A stretch of DNA of 40,847 bases from Candidatus Saccharimonadota bacterium (lineage in GTDB: Bacteria > Patescibacteriota > Saccharimonadia > Saccharimonadales > SZUA-47): positions 1 to 40,847 of the forward strand of contig JAGONL010000002.1 of assembly GCA_017993025.1 (NCBI GenBank), written 5' to 3'. The notes under the pieces are model-generated. The model was given only the letters and a program-made list of their open reading frames with translations. It did not search any database and was not told the origin of the DNA. The position numbers were made by a program, and so were the translations under genes. This document shows positions 30,084 through 36,979 of the stretch, piece after piece. Each line of letters starts with the position of its first letter. The stretch's first letter is position 1.

Positions 30084-30168
30084 TACCAGAGTTCGACCAG
30101 GCTCTGATTGTCTCTCAGGAGTTTACAGAGGGCTGACTAGCTACAAAGACATGTAGCTACAGAGCACT
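30084..30168. repeat. Partial element remnant between E and D
   Basis: Contains CTCTGATTGTCTCTCAGGAG and GTTTACAGAGGGCTGACTAG, matching the 5' end of copy F (GTTTACAGAGGCTGACCTAG), plus GTAGCTAC-type words. Probably the truncated 5' end of a seventh copy. Confidence 0.6.
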
Positions 30169-30410
30169 TGTAGCCCTCCAGCCCCTGAATTACTGATTAG
30201 TTCCAATCAGTGACTTTCGAGTCCAGTGGCAAGATAATCCAGAAACACATAACTTCAGAAATTGTTTACTGGACGCTTGTCGTTCTTGCCAAGCGAAAGT
30301 TACTGGTATTTGGAACTAGTCATGTATCTTCAGCAGGCTGTCGCTTTCTTTGCTTCGTTTCTTTACGACAAAAGAAATGAAGGCCTGGTGTGGCGGGCAA
30401 AGCCACAAAC
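30169..30410 (+). repeat. Structured dispersed element, copy D
   Basis: Forward copy: CTGATTAGTTCCAATCAG, CCAGAAAC/GTTTACTGG inner stem, GGACGCTTGTCGTTCTTG loop (slightly altered), variable hairpin CTTCGTTTCTTT (30353-30364)/AAAGAAATGAAG (30371-30382), terminal TGTGGC/GCCACA hairpin. Confidence 0.85.
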
Positions 30411-30463
30411 CAAACAACAAAAATCTAAAAATGCGGGTCAAGCGAAGCGCTTGAAATTTATTT

Positions 30464-32137
30464 TTAGCTTAGTCTTGATGTGACGCGTTCTTCGCCCATG
30501 ATTTGGCAGATTGTCCAGAGGTCGGGGGTGCGGGATTTACCGGTTAGCGAGACGCGGATAATTTTGGCAAAGTCAGATATTCCACCTTTGTATTTGTCGG
30601 GGTTTTCTTTAAGCTCTTTGCGGTCCAGTGAATAACCAGCAGATTCTGCAGATTTTTTCATGTTTTCAAACCAAGCGTCTTTGTCGGCTTGGTGGTCGTA
30701 ATTGTCCATAAATGCCTTGCGCGCATCGTCTTGAACATCTGCCGGGACTTCTTCTTCAAAATCGCACATAGCTCCGGGAAGTATATTCATTTCAAAAATA
30801 TCGTCGTAGAAGTAACCGAACTGGTCGGGAGCATCGGACCACTTTGCCATGTCTTTGCGCGGGTTATCGCCGTCTCGCTCAATCGACAAAACTGCATTGG
30901 TGTAGCCTGGGTCTGCCGTCATTACATCATAAAGTGTTTTGTGGTGAGTTTTGGTCCAAGCCAATACCTCAGCATTAAAATCTACTTGAGGCATTCGGGC
31001 AATTTCGTCTTTAGCGTAATCTTCAACCTTTTTCATATCTAGTAGCGGGGAACGGGACGACGCTAGTTTCTCAAGGCTAAACGGGAAATCAGCCAAATCG
31101 GCATCTGGATTATCCCGATACCAATCTTCAAAGTTTGAATTTGCTAAACCTAACAAATAAGCTTTGATAGCTTTTAGCGGATAGGCAGACTTTTGCCAGA
31201 AGGCCACGTCCGCCTCTGGGTCTTTACGCTTGGATAGTTTTCTTTTACCACCTTCAACGCCGACTATAGAAATAACTGGTGTGTGCGCATAACGGAACGG
31301 CTTAATGCCTAGAGATTCAGCTAGTTCAATGTGTAGTGGGGTTGACGGCAACCACTCCTCGCCACGAAGAATAATAGTAGCCTTCATTAGATAATCATCT
31401 ACAACATGCGCCAAGTGATAGGTAGGCAGTCTATATTCGTCAGACTTGATTAACGGTACATCTAAATCGTTTTCTGGCACAACCATATGACCTTTCAGTA
31501 CATCTTCAAACTCTATGCGCTTTTCATGGGCTCCTTCTGAGCGGAAACGCAGTACAAAGGGTTTTCCGGCCTCTAGAGCCTGTTTAACGTCAGAATCGTC
31601 TCTATCACGCCATAATGCCCAACTACCGTAATAGCCAGGGCGTTGTTTTTTGGACTGCTGGTCACGAACGGCCTCCTGCAACTCTTCTGTGGTTGCAAAA
31701 CAGGGGTAGGCACGGCCTTTTTCTAGCAAATCTAATGCGTAGGCAAGGTAAATGTCTGCGCGCTCACTCTGTACATAAGGCCCATATTCACCTAAAACAC
31801 TACCGTCAGCCTGCAGTCCTTCGTCTGGTGCAATGCCAAAAGCGTTTAACTGAGTAGCTATTAGCACTTTGGCACCTTCAACCTCGCGTTTTTTGTCGGT
31901 ATCCTCAATACGCAAGATATAAACACCACCAGATTGATGGGCGACATATTGGCAAATCATACCGGTAAATATCGCCCCAATATGGACAAACCCGGTGGGT
32001 GATGGGCAAAACCGCGTAACCTCTGCACCGACGGGCAGATTTCGCATTGGATATCTTTGTTCTACGGCGGTCCTTGGCTCAATTTGACGATTTTGTGTCA
32101 AAATTTCGATGACTTGTTGTTTTAGTTGTTCGTTCAT
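30464..32137 (-). CDS. gltX: Glutamyl-tRNA synthetase
   Basis: 557 aa class I synthetase charging tRNA-Glu (and possibly tRNA-Gln for GatCAB). HIGH-type motif in RFCPSPTGFVHIGAIFTGM; YVQSERADIYLAYALDLLEKG; YPCFATTEELQE; IILRGEEWLPSTPLHIEL; KMSKS-type motif as KLSKRKDP. The last 200 residues form the helical anticodon-binding domain. TACAAT is 7 nt before the ATG (32145-32150 on the plus strand), so probably leaderless. A tRNA-Glu gene lies about 3.6 kb away. Confidence 0.97.
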   Translation of the reverse strand: MNEQLKQQVIEILTQNRQIEPRTAVEQRYPMRNLPVGAEVTRFCPSPTGFVHIGAIFTGMICQYVAHQSGGVYILRIEDTDKKREVEGAKVLIATQLNAFGIAPDEGLQADGSVLGEYGPYVQSERADIYLAYALDLLEKGRAYPCFATTEELQEAVRDQQSKKQRPGYYGSWALWRDRDDSDVKQALEAGKPFVLRFRSEGAHEKRIEFEDVLKGHMVVPENDLDVPLIKSDEYRLPTYHLAHVVDDYLMKATIILRGEEWLPSTPLHIELAESLGIKPFRYAHTPVISIVGVEGGKRKLSKRKDPEADVAFWQKSAYPLKAIKAYLLGLANSNFEDWYRDNPDADLADFPFSLEKLASSRSPLLDMKKVEDYAKDEIARMPQVDFNAEVLAWTKTHHKTLYDVMTADPGYTNAVLSIERDGDNPRKDMAKWSDAPDQFGYFYDDIFEMNILPGAMCDFEEEVPADVQDDARKAFMDNYDHQADKDAWFENMKKSAESAGYSLDRKELKENPDKYKGGISDFAKIIRVSLTGKSRTPDLWTICQIMGEERVTSRLS

Positions 32138-32200
32138 TTATACCATTGTATCACCGGTGTTGTCTTTCTGAAAAAATAGAGTATTATAAATATAAGCATT

Positions 32201-33382
32201 ATGGAAAATAAAAACGATTTTAACAACTTCAAACCCACTCAGACCACGGATGTCACTAAAACTAAGCGCTTTAATTTTAGTTCAGAGGGATTCAAAAACT
32301 TCTTCAAAAAAAGACCATCAAGAAAACATTTAGGCATACTTCTAGGAATTGGGTTAGTGCTTATCGGTGCAGGCATTGCCTACTTTCAATTTTTTGCCCC
32401 AGAGCCTGCCGAGCCAAATCCAGTGCCGGAGCTAACATCTAATTACGTACCGCCAGCACCTACAACACTTGCGTCGCCATTAACTGGGGTGCAGGTTGAA
32501 CCGGCATTAGCACAAAGGGCAGTCACGGGGATAATGATAGAAAACAGCGTTGATGCTCGGCCACAAGCCGGGCTAGTCGATGCTGGAGTTGTCTTTGAGG
32601 CGATTGCCGAGGGTGGAATCACCAGGTTTTTGGCACTTTTCCAGGAAGCTCAGCCAGACTATATTGGACCAATACGGTCTGCAAGACCATATTATGTACG
32701 CTGGGCAGCCGGATTTGACGCCGGTTACACCCACAGTGGCGGTAGCGGGGAAGCATTGGCACTTATTCAGTCTCTGGGGGTTAAAGATATGGACCACGGC
32801 ACATACGGCAACAAATATTTTGATAGAGTTAGTAACCGGTATGCTCCACACAACGTATATACCAGCATGGCTAGACTTGACGAACTGCGTAATTCTAAGG
32901 GCTACACCACCAGCACATTTGTCCCGTTTAGCAGAATTGCCGTCGTAGACGAAAAAGACAAAGTAGCCACAGAAACACCGCCCGTTCTTGCACCAGCAAA
33001 CACAATTGCTTTTAATATCTCAAGCCCGCTGTACAACACCAGCTATACCTATGACGCCGCTGCAAATGTCTATAAACGCACTATGGCGGGCCAGCCACAC
33101 AACGACGAAAAGAGCGGCAAGCAAATTTCTCCTACAGTTGTTATCGCGTTAGTTATGAGCTACGGAATCCATGCAGACGGCGTCCACAGCACTTATGCCA
33201 ACGTCGGCTCGGGCAAAGTGCTTATTTTCCAAAACGGAGTCGTACAAGAAGGTACGTGGACAAAAGCCAGCGACAAAGCAGAGCTGGCGTTTAAAGACGC
33301 TGCGGGATTAGACATAGCTCTTCAACCTGGTCAAACATGGATTACAGCGATTCCGGACGGACGCACAACTTACTCGCCCTAA
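32201..33382 (+). CDS. DUF3048 (YerB-like) membrane-anchored protein
   Basis: 393 aa. Cytoplasmic basic N-terminus, membrane helix at about 47-66 (LGILLGIGLVLIGAGIAYF), Pro-rich linker, then DUF3048 N-terminal domain (VTGIMIENSVDARPQAGLVD, GGITRFLALFQEAQPDYIGP, RSARPYYVRWA) and C-terminal domain (VIALVMSYGI, GSGKVLIFQNG, WITAIPDGRTTYSP). Extracellular; function unknown, often near cell-wall genes. TATAAA lies about 10 nt before the ATG. The histidine kinase follows 17 nt after. Confidence 0.9.
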   Translation: MENKNDFNNFKPTQTTDVTKTKRFNFSSEGFKNFFKKRPSRKHLGILLGIGLVLIGAGIAYFQFFAPEPAEPNPVPELTSNYVPPAPTTLASPLTGVQVEPALAQRAVTGIMIENSVDARPQAGLVDAGVVFEAIAEGGITRFLALFQEAQPDYIGPIRSARPYYVRWAAGFDAGYTHSGGSGEALALIQSLGVKDMDHGTYGNKYFDRVSNRYAPHNVYTSMARLDELRNSKGYTTSTFVPFSRIAVVDEKDKVATETPPVLAPANTIAFNISSPLYNTSYTYDAAANVYKRTMAGQPHNDEKSGKQISPTVVIALVMSYGIHADGVHSTYANVGSGKVLIFQNGVVQEGTWTKASDKAELAFKDAAGLDIALQPGQTWITAIPDGRTTYSP

Positions 33383-33399
33383 ATAGAAAGCAAACCAAC

Positions 33400-34968
33400 G
33401 TGGATTACAGCAAAAAATACAACCGAAAACTTTTTATCATACTTGCTGGATATATAAGCTTTGCGGTAATTAGTAGCGGTATAGTGTGGATAATATTATC
33501 TTCGTTTTTCAGTAGTGACAACGGAATTTCTATAACTTTATGGGCGATAATATCTGCATTAATAGTGCTGTTAACAACCTACCTAGCGACAAACACAACC
33601 TCTAAACCACTCAGCACTCTTGCTGACGCAATTATATTCGCCGGCCACAGCTCTAGAGGTGGTACAGCGCCACAAACCGATAATTTAAACATCGGCAGAG
33701 AGCTTGTAGCGTCGCTAGCAATGCAGGTCTATGATTTAGCTAGCATGGCACAGCAAAGTAGCGATGTTGTGGTTTCAGGAATCCCGAAGTCAGCTGAAAG
33801 CCCAGCCACGGCAGGGATGCAAGCAATAACTCCGTCTATCCTGGATCACGTAGGACTACCGATATTTGGTATTGACTCCGAACAGATCGTTACAGCCATC
33901 AACAAATCCGCCTGCGATTACATTGGTCTTACTCCTGAGCAAGTAATAGGAAAACCGTTTTATGACTCAGTAAAGCTTGCTTTTCAAAGCGAAGAAACTT
34001 TTGAGGCATGGCTAAAAAACCAACAACAAAATTCTATAAACGGAGTACGTTTGTGGGAAAGAGTTAGGATTACTGACCCTAACGGCAATGCCATAAAACA
34101 ATTTGATTTGGTGGCCAGCTTTAGCAAACAAAATCAAAGCGGTACAGAAACTATGATATGTATATATGACAGAACAGAGCAGTATTCCCGCGACGACCAA
34201 GAAATCAGCTTTGTGGCCATGGCCGTGCATGAGCTAAGAACTCCGTTAACGATTCTAAAGGGATATGTAGAGGTGTTTGAGGACGAAGTCGGACCTACGC
34301 TGACCCCAGAATTAACAGGTTTTATGCACAAAATGCAGGCCAGCACACAACAATTGACAGCGTTTGTGGGAAACATTCTAAACGTTGCTAGGATTGAAGA
34401 GAATCAGCTTGTTCTGACACTTCAGCAACATAACTGGGCAGAAATATTAAAAGTGGCTGTTGACGACCTAGCGCTCAGGGCGGGAGTAAACGGTAAGCAC
34501 ATAGAACTTCATGTCGGCGAGGGAATCCCACCGGTTGCCGTTGATAGAATAAGCATCCACGAAGTTATAAACAACCTGGTTGATAACGCAATTAAATATT
34601 CAGGTAACTCTGACAAAATTATTATTTCAACTTCGTTAAACCAAGAAGGATTAATAGAAACCAGTGTTCAGGACTTTGGGATTGGAATACCAGCCAGCGC
34701 CATGCCTGATTTGTTTCAGAAATTCTATAGAAGCCACAAAAGTAGCGTGCAGGTAAGTGGTACCGGGCTTGGGCTGTACTTGTGCAAATCTGTTATTAAC
34801 GCGCACGATGGCAATATTTGGGTTCGTTCTAAAGAAGGCGAAGGCAGTGTATTTACTTTCACAATTCAAGCATTTGACCATCTTAAGCACGAACAAACCG
34901 GCGGGCAGGATGGTATTATGAGAGGAGCGCATGGTTGGATTAAAAACCACTCGCTAAACAGGCAATAA
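33400..34968 (+). CDS. Sensor histidine kinase with two membrane helices and PAS domain
   Basis: 522 aa from GTG 33400; a longer frame would overlap DUF3048. Two membrane helices (about 12-32 and 45-66) with a very short external loop, so sensing is probably intramembrane or cytoplasmic. PAS domain about 145-260 (VGLPIFGIDSEQIVTAINKS), HisKA with phospho-acceptor His in AMAVHELRTPLTILKGY, HATPase with INNLVDNAIKYS (N box), VQDFGIGIP (G1), GTGLGLYLCKSVINAHDG (G2). The receiver gene follows 2 nt later; the pair forms one operon. Confidence 0.93.
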   Translation: MDYSKKYNRKLFIILAGYISFAVISSGIVWIILSSFFSSDNGISITLWAIISALIVLLTTYLATNTTSKPLSTLADAIIFAGHSSRGGTAPQTDNLNIGRELVASLAMQVYDLASMAQQSSDVVVSGIPKSAESPATAGMQAITPSILDHVGLPIFGIDSEQIVTAINKSACDYIGLTPEQVIGKPFYDSVKLAFQSEETFEAWLKNQQQNSINGVRLWERVRITDPNGNAIKQFDLVASFSKQNQSGTETMICIYDRTEQYSRDDQEISFVAMAVHELRTPLTILKGYVEVFEDEVGPTLTPELTGFMHKMQASTQQLTAFVGNILNVARIEENQLVLTLQQHNWAEILKVAVDDLALRAGVNGKHIELHVGEGIPPVAVDRISIHEVINNLVDNAIKYSGNSDKIIISTSLNQEGLIETSVQDFGIGIPASAMPDLFQKFYRSHKSSVQVSGTGLGLYLCKSVINAHDGNIWVRSKEGEGSVFTFTIQAFDHLKHEQTGGQDGIMRGAHGWIKNHSLNRQ

Positions 34969-34970
34969 TT

Positions 34971-35387
34971 ATGATTGATTCATCAACACACCCAACATCA
35001 CACGTTCAACCTAGTATTCTTGTAATAGAGGACGAGAGGTTCATATCAGAACTCTACACAAGGGCACTGGAAAAAGCTGGTTTCAGGGTGTCATCAGTGG
35101 CAGACGGCGAAGAAGCGCTAAAACAGGCCGTAAACAACCACTACGACATTATCCTGCTAGATATTATGTTGCCGACCATGAACGGCGTAGATTTACTTTA
35201 TAAGATGAAGAGCGAGCACGTTCAACCGGCAATGACGTCAAAAATAATAATAACTACAAACCTGGACCAAAAAGAAGAAACACGAGCCAAAATAGAGAAA
35301 ATGGCAGACGGCTATTTAATTAAAGCTGAAATTACTCCTAAAGAACTAGTGAATTATGTCAATCAAGTACTAAACATGGGATATTGA
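34971..35387 (+). CDS. Stand-alone response regulator receiver
   Basis: 138 aa: a 12-residue tail, then SILVIEDERFISELYTRALE, phosphoacceptor Asp in DIILLDIMLPTMNG, Thr in KIIITTNLD, Lys in GYLIKAEITPKELV. It ends after the receiver, with no DNA-binding or enzymatic output. Cotranscribed with the kinase. It could act by protein contact (CheY-like) or pass phosphate on. The TGA overlaps the -35 of the downstream RNA promoter. Confidence 0.93.
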   Translation: MIDSSTHPTSHVQPSILVIEDERFISELYTRALEKAGFRVSSVADGEEALKQAVNNHYDIILLDIMLPTMNGVDLLYKMKSEHVQPAMTSKIIITTNLDQKEETRAKIEKMADGYLIKAEITPKELVNYVNQVLNMGY

Positions 35388-35412
35388 TAAAAACCCCCAC
35401 CTCTGTTAAAAT
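35384..35412 (+). promoter_or_regulatory. Promoter of ncRNA/tRNA-Glu unit
   Basis: TTGATA (35384-35389), exactly 17 nt, TAAAAT (35407-35412). Transcription would start near 35419, upstream of a strongly folded 260-nt stretch and tRNA-Glu. Confidence 0.75.
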
Positions 35413-35418
35413 ATTCTC

Positions 35419-35683
35419 TTAGTAGCCTATGTAGCTACAAAAATTCACAAAAACCCGCTTGTCAGTGTTTATGAATTTTAGAGGAGAAGATTTGTGCAAC
35501 GTCGAAGCTTTTGACCAGTCTCTGGGCAAAACGAGACTGGCACAAAAGCTTCGACGAGGTCTCGTCGTCTAAAGTGAAGACCGCCAGTGGCGGTATGCAA
35601 GGAAACTTTCTGATGAAAACTTGTTTTCAGTCATGAAATTTCGGGCCGGCGGAACGTCGGTAGGACATCGGTTCTCAAATATT
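35419..35683 (+). ncRNA. Candidate structured RNA upstream of tRNA-Glu
   Basis: No ORF. Folding visible by eye: GTAGCCTATGTAGCTAC; GTCGAAGCTTTTG (35499-35511) pairing with CAAAAGCTTCGAC (35543-35555) around an inner CCAGTCTC/GAGACTGG stem; ACCGCC-AGT-GGCGGT at 35580-35594; CTGATGAAAAC/GTTTTCAG; GCCGGC-rich 3' part. It has its own consensus promoter. I cannot match it to RNase P, tmRNA, SRP or 6S signatures. Could be a leader cotranscribed with tRNA-Glu or an independent RNA. Confidence 0.55.
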
Positions 35684-35796
35684 AATAATCAAAACTCTGG
35701 TGTTCGGTCCCGTCGTCTAGTGGTCTAGGACACCTGGTTCTCATCCAGGAGATCGCGGGTTCAAATCCCGCCGGGATCACCAAAGTTTTGATTATT
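35684..35796. repeat. 19-bp inverted repeat enclosing tRNA-Glu
   Basis: AATAATCAAAACTCTGGTG (35684-35702) and CACCAAAGTTTTGATTATT (35778-35796) pair at 18 of 19 positions. The right arm includes the tRNA 3' CACCA; the left arm carries its complement TGGTG. The tRNA would be presented at the tip of a closed helix in the precursor. Confidence 0.85.
35706..35782 (+). tRNA. tRNA-Glu (anticodon CTC)
   Basis: Acceptor GGTCCCG pairs with CGGGATC (one G-U); D arm GTCTAGTGGTCTAGGAC; anticodon stem CCTGG/CCAGG with loop TTCTCAT giving CTC at 35740-35742; T arm GCGGG TTCAAAT CCCGC; discriminator A and encoded CCA. Confidence 0.95.
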
Positions 35797-35843
35797 ATGA
35801 TAATTAGGATGACGAATCAGATTAACGATTAACGCATTATTGG

Positions 35844-36590
35844 CTAAAATTCAGGAGTTCTCTTAGTTGTCGAATCTTCCAGTTTCTCTTCCAGATGATA
35901 CTTCTTCAGTAACCTTTCTATATATATAACTGTGGCTGGATTAGCGAATGGTGAAATAATAATTTTTTCAATTAATTTGTCTAAAATTACGGGTATAAAT
36001 ATTCCTCTGATAGGATCTTTTGTACCTGCAGAAACAGCAGGTAAATCTTCAAGATTTGCAACAAGAATTCTGAACTCACGTTCATGTTGGTGTATGTCAC
36101 GCTTAATGAAGAATGGTATGAATGCATTGCCCTCTGATACTGTGTCAGTATCATAATCAAGATACTGGACAGGGTTTAGGTAAAAATCTCTCTCTGTTTC
36201 AATTATGTATTTTTTGAGCCTTGAGATACTTGTTTTTATTGCAACCCCATTACTTCCATTTTTAATAGGAAGGTAGAGTTCCCACATTGCTAGAGACTCG
36301 TTCTTTGAACAATGCCAACAACTTATATATGTACACTTACCCCAATCCTTTCCTAATTTAGGAAAGCCAAATTTTATTGTATGTTCGCTTGCTCCTCTAT
36401 AAAAGTTTTTTCGTTCCTCAATAGTAAGTTTAGTAGTAGAACCTTCGTGTTCATCACCTAACAAATCGGAGCGTGTAAAATGCAGACAGCCAGTTTCAAG
36501 CAGTGATTCAAGCTTTTTTGTATCAATATACCGCCACAGTGGGGCATCAATATTGCCAGGTATATTAAAAAATTTGTTTTGATTAATCAT
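35844..36590 (-). CDS. DUF2971-family protein
   Basis: 248 aa, soluble. LWRYIDTKKLESLLETGCLHF at the start, FTRSDLLGDEHEGS, then YISCWHCSKNESLAMWELYLP and GVAIKTSISRLKKYI fit the DUF2971 pattern; IKRDIHQHEREFRILVANLE is the conserved C-terminal part. The biochemical role is unknown; members are scattered accessory genes. It looks like a single acquired gene between tRNA-Glu and padR. CATACT is 7 nt before the ATG. Confidence 0.8.
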   Translation of the reverse strand: MINQNKFFNIPGNIDAPLWRYIDTKKLESLLETGCLHFTRSDLLGDEHEGSTTKLTIEERKNFYRGASEHTIKFGFPKLGKDWGKCTYISCWHCSKNESLAMWELYLPIKNGSNGVAIKTSISRLKKYIIETERDFYLNPVQYLDYDTDTVSEGNAFIPFFIKRDIHQHEREFRILVANLEDLPAVSAGTKDPIRGIFIPVILDKLIEKIIISPFANPATVIYIERLLKKYHLEEKLEDSTTKRTPEF

Positions 36591-36630
36591 ATCTTCAAGT
36601 ATGGCATAAATTAATAAAGTGTTTGAAATT

Positions 36631-36656
36631 ATATACTATTGTGTGTAATAGTATAT
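36631..36656 (+). promoter_or_regulatory. Perfect palindromic operator at padR
   Basis: ATATACTATT (36631-36640), 6-nt spacer GTGTGT, AATAGTATAT (36647-36656): exact 10-bp inverted repeat ending 2 nt before the padR ATG. It overlaps the expected -10; TTGAAA at 36623-36628 would be a -35 with 17-nt spacing. Likely PadR autoregulatory site. Confidence 0.7.
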
Positions 36657-36658
36657 TT

Positions 36659-36979
36659 ATGAGCAATACTAATGACCAAGACCAGATTGTGCGAGGCATG
36701 CTGTACTTTGCCGTGCTGGCTACACTAGAGCATAAGGAAAGTTACGGGGCACAACTTCTTGTTAAGTTAGAAGGGACGCCCTTTGAAACAAAAGCAGGAA
36801 CGCTGTATCCGTTAATGTCAAGAATGCAGGACCAGGGTTTAATAAGCTCACGATGGGTAATACAAAAGGGTAAACCTCCGATGAGGTACTACACAATTAC
36901 CGGCGAGGGCCAGGAAAAACTGCAAAGTTTGAGAGAAGTTATGAAAAATATCAACAAAGTACTAGGGGGTATACAGTGA
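36659..36979 (+). CDS. PadR-family transcriptional regulator
   Basis: 106 aa. MLYFAVLATLEHKESYGAQLL (winged-helix N-terminal helices), FETKAGTLYPLMSRMQDQGL (recognition helix and following), RWVIQKGKPPMRYYTITGEG (wing). PadR proteins repress in response to small molecules or stress. ATG 36659 was chosen because the palindromic operator ends 2 nt before it and the extra upstream residues are not PadR-like. The next gene's GTG overlaps its TGA (GTGA), so they are coupled. Confidence 0.92.
   Translation: MSNTNDQDQIVRGMLYFAVLATLEHKESYGAQLLVKLEGTPFETKAGTLYPLMSRMQDQGLISSRWVIQKGKPPMRYYTITGEGQEKLQSLREVMKNINKVLGGIQ

Noticed and set aside
21150..30410. CRISPR array or integron attC array
   Set aside because: The repeats are about 250-280 bp, widely spaced, in both orientations and separated by full genes. 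There are no short repeats with unique spacers, no cas or integrase gene, and no clear attC R/L boxes.
33337..33399. Longer start of the histidine kinase overlapping DUF3048
   Set aside because: It would translate the DUF3048 C-terminus in another frame; GTG 33400 lies just after that stop and in front of the first membrane helix.
35609..35640. CTGATGA ... GAAA resembling a hammerhead ribozyme core
   Set aside because: The segment between the two motifs does not form a proper stem II, and CTGATGAAAAC pairs better with GTTTTCAG as a simple hairpin; no matching stem III/I cleavage arrangement was seen.
35419..35683. RNase P RNA, tmRNA or SRP RNA
   Set aside because: None of the conserved cores (GAGGAAAGTCC, tmRNA tRNA-like ends with tag ORF, GGAAGCAGCC) is present on either strand.
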